Of a stretch of DNA of 64,000 nt, positions 1-7,917 are shown in pieces. This DNA is from an uncultured Nitrospira sp. (GTDB lineage Bacteria > Nitrospirota > Nitrospiria > Nitrospirales > Nitrospiraceae). The notes under the pieces are model-generated. The model worked only from the letters and a program-made list of their open reading frames with translations. It was not told where the DNA came from and did not search any database. The translations under genes and the position numbers were made by a program. The stretch lies in contig CABVSA010000002.1 of assembly GCA_902500805.1 (NCBI GenBank), forward strand, positions 1-64,000. The letters run 5' to 3'. Within the stretch, counting starts at the first letter, position 1. Each line of letters opens with the position of its first letter.

Positions 1-147
1 ATTCATACGCTTCTTTCAGATGAAAACCTGTGCAAACAATGGGGGGAACTTCAGGTCGTTATTGAAGGGTTGGGATCAGGTGAGCGGATAATCAGCTTCA
101 GTGCTGGGATATTTTATTGGTCAAGTTGTAAAAGCCTGACCCCATAA
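1..147 (+). other. Open frame entering from left edge (possible gene 3' end)
   Basis: Reading frame 1 is open from the first base to a TAA at 145-147, giving 48 codons. The translation resembles no family I recognise, and such a length is not improbable by chance. It may be the last part of a gene that begins outside the window. Confidence 0.15.
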
Positions 148-437
148 TGCTATTCCTGGGAAGCCTTGGAGACGGCGCGTCGAGCCTTGCTCTCTGATCT
201 CCGGCAGGCGCATGCGCGCAGAGCGCTATCAGGCTACGCCACAAAACGCTCGCTAATGTTTAAGAACGGTGAATGATCCCTACGTGTTTAATAAGAACAG
301 AGGCATCCACTTTAGAACATCACTCACAGACTTGGATATACGCAAGCAGTACCTCGACCGATTGTGTTGGGCTCATCATGAATAATCTCGGCTAGACGTG
401 TACGGGTTTGTTGTCTTCTTAATTAAAAGGAGCCGTT

Positions 438-515
438 ATGGATATTCTGCCGCTGTTCGCATTGGTGTCGGTTGTAATCATCCTCGGTGCGTGGTTCGTG
501 TACAATCGGTTCTAA
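438..515 (+). CDS. Small single-pass membrane peptide (25 aa)
   Basis: The ATG at 438 follows a good Shine-Dalgarno (AAAAGGAG at 425-432, five bases before the start). The frame encodes MDILPLFALVSVVIILGAWF followed by VYNRF and TAA. Almost the whole peptide is one hydrophobic helix with a short basic tail, as in small inner-membrane proteins. The segment coding for its last third is duplicated immediately downstream in another frame (475-505 and 513-543). No function can be assigned. Coding status rests on the ribosome binding site and composition only. Confidence 0.4.
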   Translation: MDILPLFALVSVVIILGAWFVYNRF

Positions 516-543
516 TCATCATCGGTGGGTGGTTCGTGTACAA
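475..543. repeat. 38-bp-period tandem duplication of the peptide's 3' end
   Basis: Bases 475-505 and 513-543 match at 29 of 31 positions. The offset of 38 is not a multiple of three, so the second copy falls out of frame behind the stop at 513-515. Read in its own frame, the second copy still encodes IIIGGWFVYKMSE before a stop. A small slip could therefore join the two. Confidence 0.7.
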
Positions 544-835
544 AATGAGTGAGTAGGTTGCCGGCCCAGAATTGGGCATCCTCCCTGGAGCAGGCCTCAT
601 CTTCCTGAGAAGTACTCTTGTGCGGTAGATGATCCGGTCTGGTGGTGTCAGCGCCGATGCGATAAGTCCTCGAAGCACCGAACTGTGAGAGAGATAGGAG
701 GCGGATACCTTTGCTTTATGGCTTGTCTTCCCATGGGCTCTCTTGCTGAGGTTAACTCGGCACAATTAAAGCAAGTCTCATGTGGCAGGACCAAGGTACG
801 GAAAGGCTCATCAATGACGAGCAGCAAGGATGGTG

Positions 836-1534
836 CTAGCTGAGGAGCCAATTCCAGAATGTGGTGAGCCAGCTGAGAATTATGCTGATCCATGAGTCGT
901 TCGTCTCAACGGGTTCTGGATTCATCGATGGTGCTGGGGGTGATAGATTCGGCGTAGGCGCCGCTGGCGCTGGTTGCTGAGCTACGATGGGTGCTTTCGA
1001 CGGTGGTTCAGCCAGCGCGGGTGGTTCAGCAACAGTGGCTTGAGCTACGCGTAGCTCTTCTTCATCCGCTGCCACCGGCTCAGCAGCCTGGGCTTCCTCC
1101 ATCTCCTGCTTGTACTGTTCGGCTGTACTCTGTAAGGAGGCGCTTTCATGCCGAAGGTCTGCAATCTTGCGAGCGAGGTTCCAGCTTTGGTTCATCAATG
1201 CGGTAACCTGTCCCTTGAGCGAGGTGAGGCTCGCCTCCGCCCGCTCTCTCATGATCGGCAACTGTTCTTCCTCATGTTGTAGAGCCAGACGTAGCTCAAC
1301 CGTCGTCGCATCGTCTTGCCGATTGGCGGCCTGCAGTCCAACGATTTGCTGATCAAGTTCCTTCACCTCGTTTCGAACCACCTCAAGTGTTTGCGTGTCT
1401 TCTTGGATCTGGGCTTTGAGCCGTTCATAGGCACTCTGGCTGACACAGCCAACCTCAATCGGGAGCATGCCTGCGAGCACGCACACCGTGATCCGTCGAA
1501 GGGTTCTTAGAACTCTGGTGGTAGGAGGTGTCAT
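836..1534 (-). CDS. Coiled-coil envelope lipoprotein-like protein
   Basis: About 232 residues. I chose the ATG at 1534 over the one at 1570 because a GAGG lies eight bases before it. Residues 1-30 form a basic-hydrophobic signal ending in a lipobox-like VGC, although position -3 is Glu rather than an aliphatic residue, so lipidation is uncertain. Then follow about 120 residues of charged, Leu/Gln/Glu-rich predicted coiled coil, an Ala/Pro-rich linker and a Trp-rich amphipathic C-terminus (residues such as SWLTTFWNWLLS). The layout suggests a periplasmic, possibly membrane-contacting structural protein. I do not recognise the family. Confidence 0.55.
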   Translation of the reverse strand: MTPPTTRVLRTLRRITVCVLAGMLPIEVGCVSQSAYERLKAQIQEDTQTLEVVRNEVKELDQQIVGLQAANRQDDATTVELRLALQHEEEQLPIMRERAEASLTSLKGQVTALMNQSWNLARKIADLRHESASLQSTAEQYKQEMEEAQAAEPVAADEEELRVAQATVAEPPALAEPPSKAPIVAQQPAPAAPTPNLSPPAPSMNPEPVETNDSWISIILSWLTTFWNWLLS

Positions 1535-2459
1535 GGATCTCGCCTCATGGGTTAGGTGCGAAGAAGGCACGTGTGTCGTGAACTGCTATTGGATCGATGA
1601 GGACCTGAGCGTAGTGTCTCAAGAACCCGTGAATTGCTCAACATACTTACGAAAGTTTACCTGGCTCGATATCGTTTCCAGGACAAGCCGCGTTGCTGTG
1701 TGGACCGTGATCGTCGTTCCGGCAGGCTGACGATAATGTTCCGGTCACCTGTCTTTGATGATGCAAAGCAGCCGCTTGAAGTGGAGATCCTATCGGGATC
1801 GCGCGGATAGTGTGTGGGATTTTCTGAAACTTCGACGTCGCTCAATTGGATGGACAACTGCTGCCGCGTCCGCGGGACCAATGTTTCCAACTACAGGTTG
1901 ATTGGGTAGGAGTATACGGACGACAAGACGTTTCCGGACGGCACGGTCGCCCGTGTGGGGCCGAAGAAAATCATCGCAAGAGTGGGGAGCGTGCTTCTCG
2001 TGTGGGAAACCAAACTCGGCGCCCTTTCTGTCGACGAACTCTAGTCGGTTGTCAGCCACAGTATTGATCGTGCTTGTGTCAAGAGTCGGCCGTAGAAGAG
2101 GGTCTCGTACCCTCGCCACAGGCTGCGGGTTGGGTGGGAACGTGTGGATAGACCTCCGTGGGCCTTGTGCACGAGGACGCGTCAGCCCGCCAGCGCCAGT
2201 CGACTATGGGCGGCTCGCCGGAACCAGCGAGCGAAGCACGTCTGAGCCGCGCCGCAGTACGTGTAGTCCCAACACTGAAGGCATTGACTTGATGATGAGC
2301 GGTGTGTAGTTTCTGCCCCAAGGCCTGCTGGCGTCGGGCTTGCTGGAATGTAATCTTATGTCCTCTTGCTCGATTACCGAGGGCTTTGGCCCGCGATAGG
2401 TTCTTGCTGATGCTTGCCTTCAACTCTTGTGAGTCCGACTCTTGACCTCGGAGAACGAG
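1535..2459. other. Gene-poor gap with degenerate repeat
   Basis: There are 925 bases between the lipoprotein gene and the OmpA-like gene. Open frames exist on both strands (for example 2079-2468 minus and 1902-2309 plus), but they are Arg/Ser/Pro-rich, mutually overlapping and resemble no family. The only structure I can support is copy A of the dispersed repeat at about 1752-1900. Confidence 0.5.
1752..1900 (+). repeat. Dispersed degenerate repeat, copy A
   Basis: Shares with copy C the stretches CAGCCGCTTGA, GGATCGCGCG, TAGTG, GGGA and TTTCTGAAAC in the same order and spacing. It then shares CTGCCGC and TGTTTCCA with copies B and/or C. The frame that is open in copy C is broken here. Confidence 0.6.
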
Positions 2460-3365
2460 ATGCGCCACATCATTTTCGGGTTTGCCGTTGTGAGTGTACT
2501 TCTGTCGTCACCGGTTGATGCGGCTGAGTTCAAAAGTCATCCTGCATTTACGCCGTATGCGGGGAGCGTTGCCACGCGGCGCGACGACGACGGGTTCAAA
2601 TCCTATTCCCTGGTAACCGCAGTCAATGAGAAGGGCAAAACGGATGAGGAAGTTCTTCGAACATTGGAGCTTAAAGGCAACGTCATCCGGTTCGCCTACG
2701 AGAACCCGAAGGATCGATCCGCGAACGAGATCTACGCCAACTATCGCCAAGCATTCGAGAAGGGCGGTTTTAAGGTTTTGTTCGCCTGCGTGGCGGATGA
2801 GTGCGGTCCCAGCCATGCGACGAGCCGATGGGGCCGGGTGACGGGCATGAAATACTTCACACCGGGGATGCGCTATCTGGCCGCGAAAGGTTCGAGGGAC
2901 GGGAAAGATGTTTACATCGCGGTGCTGGTGGCGAAGGCGCGCCACCAAGTGGAGATTGTAGAAATCAGTCAAATGGAGACAGGTCTCGTCACGGCTGAGT
3001 CAATCGGTGAAGGCCTGAAGGCGGAGGGGCGTGTCGTCCTCGACGGTATTTTCTTCGATACCGACAAGGCGACGATCAAGGCGGAGTCGACTCCCGCACT
3101 CGATGCGATTGCGACCTTTCTCCGGGACAACGCCGCGCTGAACGCTTACATCGTCGGGCACACCGATGGTACCGGCGAGTTCGAGCACAACATGCGACTG
3201 TCCAACGACCGTGCCGCAGCTGTGCTGGCGGCGCTCGTCAACGACTACAAGATCGCACCGGAACGTTTGGTCTCGCAGGGAGTTGGTCCCCTTGCTCCTG
3301 CCAGGACGAATAGGACCGATGCCGGGCGGACGAAAAACCGCCGTGTTGAGCTGGTGGAGCGGTAA
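2460..3365 (+). CDS. OmpA-family periplasmic/outer-membrane protein
   Basis: About 301 residues. The ATG at 2460 is preferred to a TTG at 2442, because GGAG at 2450-2453 lies six bases before it and it opens a clean signal peptide (cleavage near VDA-AEF). The middle, about residues 20-170, resembles the DUF4892-type domain that often precedes OmpA domains. Residues about 180-301 form an OmpA-like peptidoglycan-binding domain, with the hallmarks FFDTDKATIKAES, VGHTDGTGEFEHNMRLSNDR and a final NRRVEL. Family knowledge: such proteins tether the envelope to peptidoglycan non-covalently. It stands alone, followed by a small lipoprotein gene. Confidence 0.85.
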   Translation: MRHIIFGFAVVSVLLSSPVDAAEFKSHPAFTPYAGSVATRRDDDGFKSYSLVTAVNEKGKTDEEVLRTLELKGNVIRFAYENPKDRSANEIYANYRQAFEKGGFKVLFACVADECGPSHATSRWGRVTGMKYFTPGMRYLAAKGSRDGKDVYIAVLVAKARHQVEIVEISQMETGLVTAESIGEGLKAEGRVVLDGIFFDTDKATIKAESTPALDAIATFLRDNAALNAYIVGHTDGTGEFEHNMRLSNDRAAAVLAALVNDYKIAPERLVSQGVGPLAPARTNRTDAGRTKNRRVELVER

Positions 3366-3409
3366 CCGGGGCGATGAGGGAATGATGGTGGCCACGCCGC
3401 CGCGGAGCG

Positions 3410-3664
3410 ATGACGGTCCATTGGAACGCAAGACAGTATCGGCTCCTGCTGGGTCCGTTCGGCGTGTTGTTGATGCTGACCGCCTGCTCGGGGAACGATC
3501 CGGACAAACTCTGTGTCTGGAAAGATTCCGGATCTTCGGCCACGCACGACTGTCGGATGAGAGGTTTTTGTCTTGGTCCGTCTACTGCCCACACGGAAGG
3601 ACGATGGACTATGAAATTGGAACGGTTTATTAGACTCGCACGGGTAGTGGGTGGGATTTGCTGA
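3410..3664 (+). CDS. Small lipoprotein, C-terminus derived from a repeat
   Basis: Encodes 84 residues. The N-terminus is a convincing lipoprotein signal (hydrophobic stretch then LMLTAC, Cys at about residue 26) followed by a Cys-containing mature part. The ATG at 3410 is the first in frame after a stop, though the GGAG at 3404-3407 is only two bases away. The last 14 or so residues (ERFIRLARVVGGIC) are encoded by repeat copy B; copy C encodes a similar ending, QRLVRIARVVGGTF. The natural end of the lipoprotein may therefore have been replaced by the repeat. Function unknown. Confidence 0.45.
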   Translation: MTVHWNARQYRLLLGPFGVLLMLTACSGNDPDKLCVWKDSGSSATHDCRMRGFCLGPSTAHTEGRWTMKLERFIRLARVVGGIC

Positions 3665-3732
3665 GCGACCCCGCTCAATAGAATGGACAGTTTCTGCCGC
3701 ATGTGAGGAACGACAGTTTCAAATTTAGCGGG
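3618..3732 (+). repeat. Dispersed degenerate repeat, copy B
   Basis: Matches copy C through the segment encoding RxARVVGG plus stop, and copy A through CGCTCAAT-GAATGGACA and CTGCCGC. It overlaps the 3' end of the small lipoprotein gene. Confidence 0.55.
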
Positions 3733-3763
3733 TTTCCAAGGGGTTTCATAGCCTCAGCTTACA

Positions 3764-3790
3764 GCGTGCACGCTATCTAATGGCAAGTCC
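3764..3790. promoter_or_regulatory. Upstream copy of the fic operator-like sequence
   Basis: GCGTGCACGCTATCTAATGG followed by CAAGTCC closely follows the sequence of the site at 3835-3861 (GCGTGACGTGCTATTAATGG, then CACGTC), with two small gaps. It lies 71 bases upstream in the same orientation. A second binding site for the same regulator is a reasonable inference. Confidence 0.35.
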
Positions 3791-3822
3791 ATTGTGTTTC
3801 CTCACGATGAACGTATTGAGTT

Positions 3823-3861
3823 TTGTACAATCGAGCGTGACGTGCTATTAATGGCACGTCA
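3823..3861 (+). promoter_or_regulatory. Putative fic promoter with palindromic operator at the start codon
   Basis: A -35-like TTGTAC (3823-3828) and a -10-like TATTAA (3846-3851) are separated by exactly 17 bases. The -10 lies in the loop of a perfect inverted repeat, TGACGTGC (3838-3845) and GCACGTCA (3854-3861). The right arm runs into the ATG of fic. Transcription would start at or next to the ATG, giving a leaderless message, consistent with the absence of any Shine-Dalgarno. Confidence 0.5.
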
Positions 3862-4622
3862 TGAATGAACTCCTGACCTCTATCGCCACCAAGAAGATGC
3901 AACTCGACGCGTTGCGTCCCGTGTCACATTCCGCGTTGTTGGCCTTGCAGAAATCCTATGATGTGGACTTGACCTATACGTCCAACGCCATTGAAGGCAA
4001 CACACTGACCTTGCGAGAAACAGCAGAGCTGATCGAACATGGGATTACCGTTGGAGGGAAACCCTTACGCGATCATCTTGAAGCGGTCGACCACTACGAC
4101 GCGGTGTTATGGGTGCGCGAACTTGCGGCCAAGACGACACCGATTACTGAGGGCACCGTGTGTGAGTTGCATCGACGGATTGTGTCCCGCAGTCAGCCTG
4201 AGATCGGAGGGGTATATAGTATCCTTCCCCGCCGAATTGCTGGTTCTCCCGTTGTCTTTCCCAACGCGGTGAAGATTCCTGAGCTGATGCGAGCCTATGG
4301 GACATGGATTTCACAGGTGGCGCCTGAACCGACAACCAGCTTTGATGCGCATTACCGACTTGTGGCTATCCATCCGTTTTCAGATGGCAACGGACGTACG
4401 GCACGGCTTGTCATGAATATCCTACTCCTGCGTGGCGGGTATCCACCGGTTGCCGTACGACCGGAAGACCGAAAAGCCTACCTTGATACACTTGAGCATG
4501 CGTCAATCAAGGAAGATCTAACGCCTTTTCAGACGTTCATGCACCAGAGACTGGACGCGACCCTAGAGGAGTACCTAAAGGTCTTGCGAGAGGCACAGCC
4601 TTCACGAAGTGAAACGACCTGA
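3861..4622 (+). CDS. Fic-family protein (AMPylator/adenylyltransferase fold)
   Basis: Encodes 253 residues, a full-length single-domain Fic protein. The catalytic motif HPFSDGNGRTAR lies at residues 171-182, with catalytic His171. An N-terminal inhibitory motif SNAIEGN at 41-47, with Glu45, marks a class II Fic protein held inactive until the helix is displaced. Family knowledge: such enzymes transfer AMP or related groups to protein hydroxyls. The substrate here is unknown. There is no recognisable partner antitoxin gene next to it. The start codon overlaps an inverted repeat, suggesting repression of its own transcription, possibly by itself or by a distant regulator. Confidence 0.92.
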   Translation: MNELLTSIATKKMQLDALRPVSHSALLALQKSYDVDLTYTSNAIEGNTLTLRETAELIEHGITVGGKPLRDHLEAVDHYDAVLWVRELAAKTTPITEGTVCELHRRIVSRSQPEIGGVYSILPRRIAGSPVVFPNAVKIPELMRAYGTWISQVAPEPTTSFDAHYRLVAIHPFSDGNGRTARLVMNILLLRGGYPPVAVRPEDRKAYLDTLEHASIKEDLTPFQTFMHQRLDATLEEYLKVLREAQPSRSETT

Positions 4623-5127
4623 CCCTGGCGATAGTCAGCTGGACAATGAAAGAGTCCTGCCGCGTTTTCTCAGTACACAATAGCCGGCCGTTTGCCTTTG
4701 ACGATCAAGAGCAGCCGCTTGAGTTGCAAAGGCTTGTCAGGATCGCGCGTGTAGTGGGCGGGACTTTCTGAAACCCGGACCTCACTCTATGAGATCAATA
4801 ATTTCTGCCGCAATGAGGCAGGGGTGTTTCCAGCTCCGGATAACAACGTGAGCCCCGAAACAGCCATCATGCGTGTCCCAGAATCACCATCTCTGCCCTT
4901 CCTTCTACTCGTATAAATCCGCGTTAACTGAGCGATTACGCATGTCCTATGCCGTTGTCCCACAGAGACCAGGAGGTTGACTCAGGCGAGTGGAAGGGGA
5001 TCAAGTGTGTCGGTGAAGTAACCGATACAGTCTTGTATGTGTAGAGGAAGCAAGAGATTTTGAGGGAGCTTCACATCGGACAATCCTGGTTGGTGCTGAT
5101 CTCAAACAACAAGGCGGGAGCGTGCTG
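4623..5127. other. Intergenic gap with repeat copy C
   Basis: There are 505 bases without a supportable gene. They contain repeat copy C (about 4692-4845) and, just before it at 4633-4670, a shorter sequence reminiscent of the repeat's tail (CTGGACAATGAAAGAG then CCTGCCGCG). I see no clear promoter or terminator in the rest. Confidence 0.5.
4692..4845 (+). repeat. Dispersed degenerate repeat, copy C
   Basis: This is the best preserved copy. One frame is open through FDDQEQPLELQRLVRIARVV, then GGTF and a stop, and looks like the tail of a former protein-coding element. After the stop the copy continues through a hairpin, CTGCC-GCAATGA-GGCAG (4805-4821), and GTTTCCAG. Confidence 0.6.
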
Positions 5128-5895
5128 ATGTTTGACGGGTTTGAGTTTCCGGACGTGACGGTTTATGCGGTGGCCATTCTTGGCCTACTGGTCCTCTGGC
5201 AGTATTACCAACTGCAAATCCTGTCGGGGCGCATTCTGGCCGTGGATATTTTTGATCGCTCCGGCACTCGAATGTATATCTATGTTGCGCCTGATGACGA
5301 TCATGTGTGCGACGTCTGTGAGGCCGCGCATGGTCGCGTGTTTTTGCCATCTCAGGTTGCAAAGAAACACTTTTCTCCTCTCATCGGAGACTGTACTCGT
5401 CCGACTCCCTGCAATGGAGTCCTGCTTGGTTTGTACGGTGCGTGGCTGGAGGCCAGAGGCGTGTTGGAAAATCTTCGCACGAACGTCAAGAAAGGCGGGA
5501 TCCAGCTCTCAGCCGAAGAAGTTCGCGCATTGGTGAACGGGCAGTGGGAGCGTTGCATCAGCGCAGAAACCGATCGAGTGTCGGTCTATTTGATCGAGGC
5601 CATGGTGTCCGAACGAGGCAGTCCGGAGGTCTCGATCGAGGGCTATCGCTACGTAGTCAATGAAGCGAAGGAAGTCCGGCACCTCATGCTCCTTGTTCCC
5701 GCGTATCTCCGGCTCGTACAACTATTGCTTCAGGCAGGAGAGGAGGCAGAGGCGCTTGAGATCATCGAACAGTTCGAGCGTCGGTTCCCACGGTCGAAGC
5801 GCGGTTCGCATTTTCCGTTAGAGCCCCAACGGGACTTCATGACAAGTAAGAAATCCCAATTGATGAAGAGTCTTCCGCTCAAGATGGCGGCGTAG
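5128..5895 (+). CDS. Unknown membrane-anchored protein with Cys motifs
   Basis: About 255 residues. The ATG at 5128 has GGCGGGAG seven bases upstream and is preferred to the GTG at 5122. Residues 10-30 form one transmembrane helix. A region with HVCDVCEAAHGRVF (CxxC) followed by DCTRPTPCNG could bind a metal or form a disulfide, and recalls the small zinc knots of phage Mu F-like minor head proteins. The C-terminal part (about 170-225) is helical with a TPR-like repeat (LLQAGEEAEALEIIEQFERR). It stands alone, convergent with the HD-hydrolase gene. No function is recognised. Confidence 0.6.
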   Translation: MFDGFEFPDVTVYAVAILGLLVLWQYYQLQILSGRILAVDIFDRSGTRMYIYVAPDDDHVCDVCEAAHGRVFLPSQVAKKHFSPLIGDCTRPTPCNGVLLGLYGAWLEARGVLENLRTNVKKGGIQLSAEEVRALVNGQWERCISAETDRVSVYLIEAMVSERGSPEVSIEGYRYVVNEAKEVRHLMLLVPAYLRLVQLLLQAGEEAEALEIIEQFERRFPRSKRGSHFPLEPQRDFMTSKKSQLMKSLPLKMAA

Positions 5896-5971
5896 AGACG
5901 GGTGTGCTATGCCACGTGCCTTCTTGATCGCCCCTGCCTCTCACCACTTCCTACGAGTCGACGAACGGCGT

Positions 5972-7390
5972 TCAGTAGTGTGACTCTAGACTGGTCGGTG
6001 TTTTGTTCAGCACAGTTGCGGCGGCTTGCGAGAGCGCGGCGTCGTGGGCATGGTCCGGCGCGTAAATCCGAAACTGGACCAATCTCGTGGGGAGCAGATC
6101 CAGGCACTCTTCCAACAGCTCGGTCGAAACGTGGCCTGTACCGGGATCATAGACGTAGAGGGGATTGCCCCGTGAATCCTTCGGGTCTGGCCGTGGATCC
6201 AACAGGGCCATGTCCACTCGAAACGGATACCGCTTCAGCCGAGCCGGTAACTCCTTGATAATTTGCTGCTCAAAGTGGCGATGGCTGGGGAAGGCCATCC
6301 CGCGTTCCTGCCCCTTTTCTTTCAAGGTCGTACTGTAGGCCATCTTCCATTTGATATCGCGGCCCAGAATTCTCGTCCATTCCTGTCCCAACTGACGGCG
6401 CGATTTGCTGCGGCTCTGCACCCATCCTCGGACCTCTTCCAAGAGCGACCAATCGGTCAGAGTTTGGTAGCCGCCCATGTTCTTTCGCGGATCGCGAGGA
6501 CAGATGAGCTTCATCGTGTCTCCGAAAATATCGCGAAGGTGAATATCGATGGATCTGGTTGTGCGATGGAAATACACATTTGAATAGAGATACATCCGGG
6601 TGTTGAGGAACATCTGGAGCGCGGGGAGCCCGGTCTTATGAATGGTGAATCCCTTCTCCGTCACGATGGTGTAATGAATCAACCGTGTGAGATCGACCGG
6701 TCCCACCGCGACGCCGCACATATAGGAGTCCCGCAAGACGTAGTCCAAGTTGTCCCCGGTATAGCTTCCGGAGATGACTGGTTGAAGCATATTCAGCCAG
6801 CGAGGGAGCCGGGAGTTGTCCTTGCCTTTTTCTTTGAGGATCAGATGGGCGATCTGGTCCGGGTTCAACTCTTCACCTTTGGCGAAGGGGCCGGAAGGAC
6901 TCCGGCGGATCTTTTTAATCAAAGGGGCGAGATGGTCTCGGATGATAATTTGTCCCAATCGTTCATGGGTCAGGCCGAATCCATGGAGAAAATTGTCGTC
7001 GAAGAAGTGGCAGAAGGGTCCGTGTCCGATGTCGTGCACCAAGGCCGTGATGCGCAAGAGCTCCTCAATATAATTGGCCGAGGGCACGTCTTTGACGGTC
7101 TTTTTCAGAAAGGGGTACAAGTGTCGAGCAAATCGTCCGGCCACATGCATGGTCCCTAAGGAGTGGACGAATCTGGTGTGTTCGGCGGACGGATAGACCC
7201 AACGGGCGCTTTGCAACTGATAGATGTACCGCAGTCGTTGCACCCAGGGGGAATCGATCAGGTCCTTCTCGGTATGTTCATGCGGGTCGGGGTTTGCAAA
7301 TGGAACGGTAAAGGTGACGTACTTGTGAATCGGATCGGCGATGAGTGCAGAGCCATCGTAGGGGGCATCAGGACGGTCTACGGGTTCCAT
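5972..7390 (-). CDS. HD-domain phosphohydrolase (dGTPase/SAMHD1-like, COG1078)
   Basis: Encodes 472 residues. The HD-domain metal ligands are visible: RFVHS with His76, LVHDIGHGPFCHFF with His119-Asp120, and a later Asp in SYTGDNLDYVLRD. The N-terminal IHKYVTF and the stretch ending QLQSARWVYPSAEHTRFVHS are typical of the COG1078 family. Relatives are dNTP triphosphohydrolases or act on other nucleotides, so the exact substrate here is unproven. It follows the DUF2062 gene after a 14-base gap on the same strand, so it is probably the last gene of a lon-thiL-DUF2062-HD unit. Confidence 0.88.
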   Translation of the reverse strand: MEPVDRPDAPYDGSALIADPIHKYVTFTVPFANPDPHEHTEKDLIDSPWVQRLRYIYQLQSARWVYPSAEHTRFVHSLGTMHVAGRFARHLYPFLKKTVKDVPSANYIEELLRITALVHDIGHGPFCHFFDDNFLHGFGLTHERLGQIIIRDHLAPLIKKIRRSPSGPFAKGEELNPDQIAHLILKEKGKDNSRLPRWLNMLQPVISGSYTGDNLDYVLRDSYMCGVAVGPVDLTRLIHYTIVTEKGFTIHKTGLPALQMFLNTRMYLYSNVYFHRTTRSIDIHLRDIFGDTMKLICPRDPRKNMGGYQTLTDWSLLEEVRGWVQSRSKSRRQLGQEWTRILGRDIKWKMAYSTTLKEKGQERGMAFPSHRHFEQQIIKELPARLKRYPFRVDMALLDPRPDPKDSRGNPLYVYDPGTGHVSTELLEECLDLLPTRLVQFRIYAPDHAHDAALSQAAATVLNKTPTSLESHY

Positions 7391-7404
7391 AGGTAGCGGA
7401 TATC

Positions 7405-7917
7405 TTAGCCCACCCGGTCGGAGGGCGGCAATGGTTTGTCCACGTCGGACACCGACTCAGGCCGGTACTTCGTAATAAAGAAATACGCGGCGGGGTATGA
7501 GAGCATGGTGCCGAGTATACTGAGAATGAACCCTCCCAGCACAAACGGGCCGGCATAGGGGAGGACTTGCTCATAGATGCCGTTGAAGCTCAAGTCGTGC
7601 CAATCGAAGGTCGGGGTATCGGTGCGTCCGAGCAGGAACGCCCCGGTCCAATAGGTTGCGCCTAAGATCGGAATAATGGTCCAGGGGTTGTTGATCAGCG
7701 CCCCGGCCAACAACGCCACAAAGTTGAGACCGAACAGCCAGGTGCACAGCGCCACCATGGCCGTATGCAGGCCATAGGCCGGTGAAAATGCAATAAAGAC
7801 GCCCAAGGCGAAGGCCAAGGCTGTGCGGCGAGGAGACTCCCGTAGATGAAGAACTTGGCGTAAGAGTGCACGGAAGGATCGGCTGCGTTTCACCGGCTGT
7901 GTGCTGAGTTCAGACAT
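7405..7917 (-). CDS. DUF2062-family membrane protein
   Basis: Encodes 170 residues. The pattern is characteristic of DUF2062: a basic N-terminus, then ESPRRTALAFALGVFIAFSP and YGLHTAMVALCTWLFGLN, then NNPWTIIPILGATYWTGAFL, giving three to four transmembrane helices. The biochemical role of the family is not established. Its ATG overlaps the last base of the thiL stop (TGATG), so the two genes are translationally coupled. Confidence 0.85.
   Translation of the reverse strand: MSELSTQPVKRSRSFRALLRQVLHLRESPRRTALAFALGVFIAFSPAYGLHTAMVALCTWLFGLNFVALLAGALINNPWTIIPILGATYWTGAFLLGRTDTPTFDWHDLSFNGIYEQVLPYAGPFVLGGFILSILGTMLSYPAAYFFITKYRPESVSDVDKPLPPSDRVG

Noticed and set aside
130-150. AAGCCTGACCCCATAAT motif near the left edge
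   Set aside because: It resembles sequences flanking IS200-like elements, but no transposase or second copy is present in the window.
648-893. 81-residue minus-strand frame beyond the coiled-coil lipoprotein
   Set aside because: It overlaps the lipoprotein's C-terminal coding part, and the translation matches nothing I know.
2079-2468. 129-residue minus-strand frame in the 1.5-2.5 kb gap
   Set aside because: No family resemblance, no clear RBS, and an Arg/Ser/Thr-rich composition typical of unselected frames in this G+C range.
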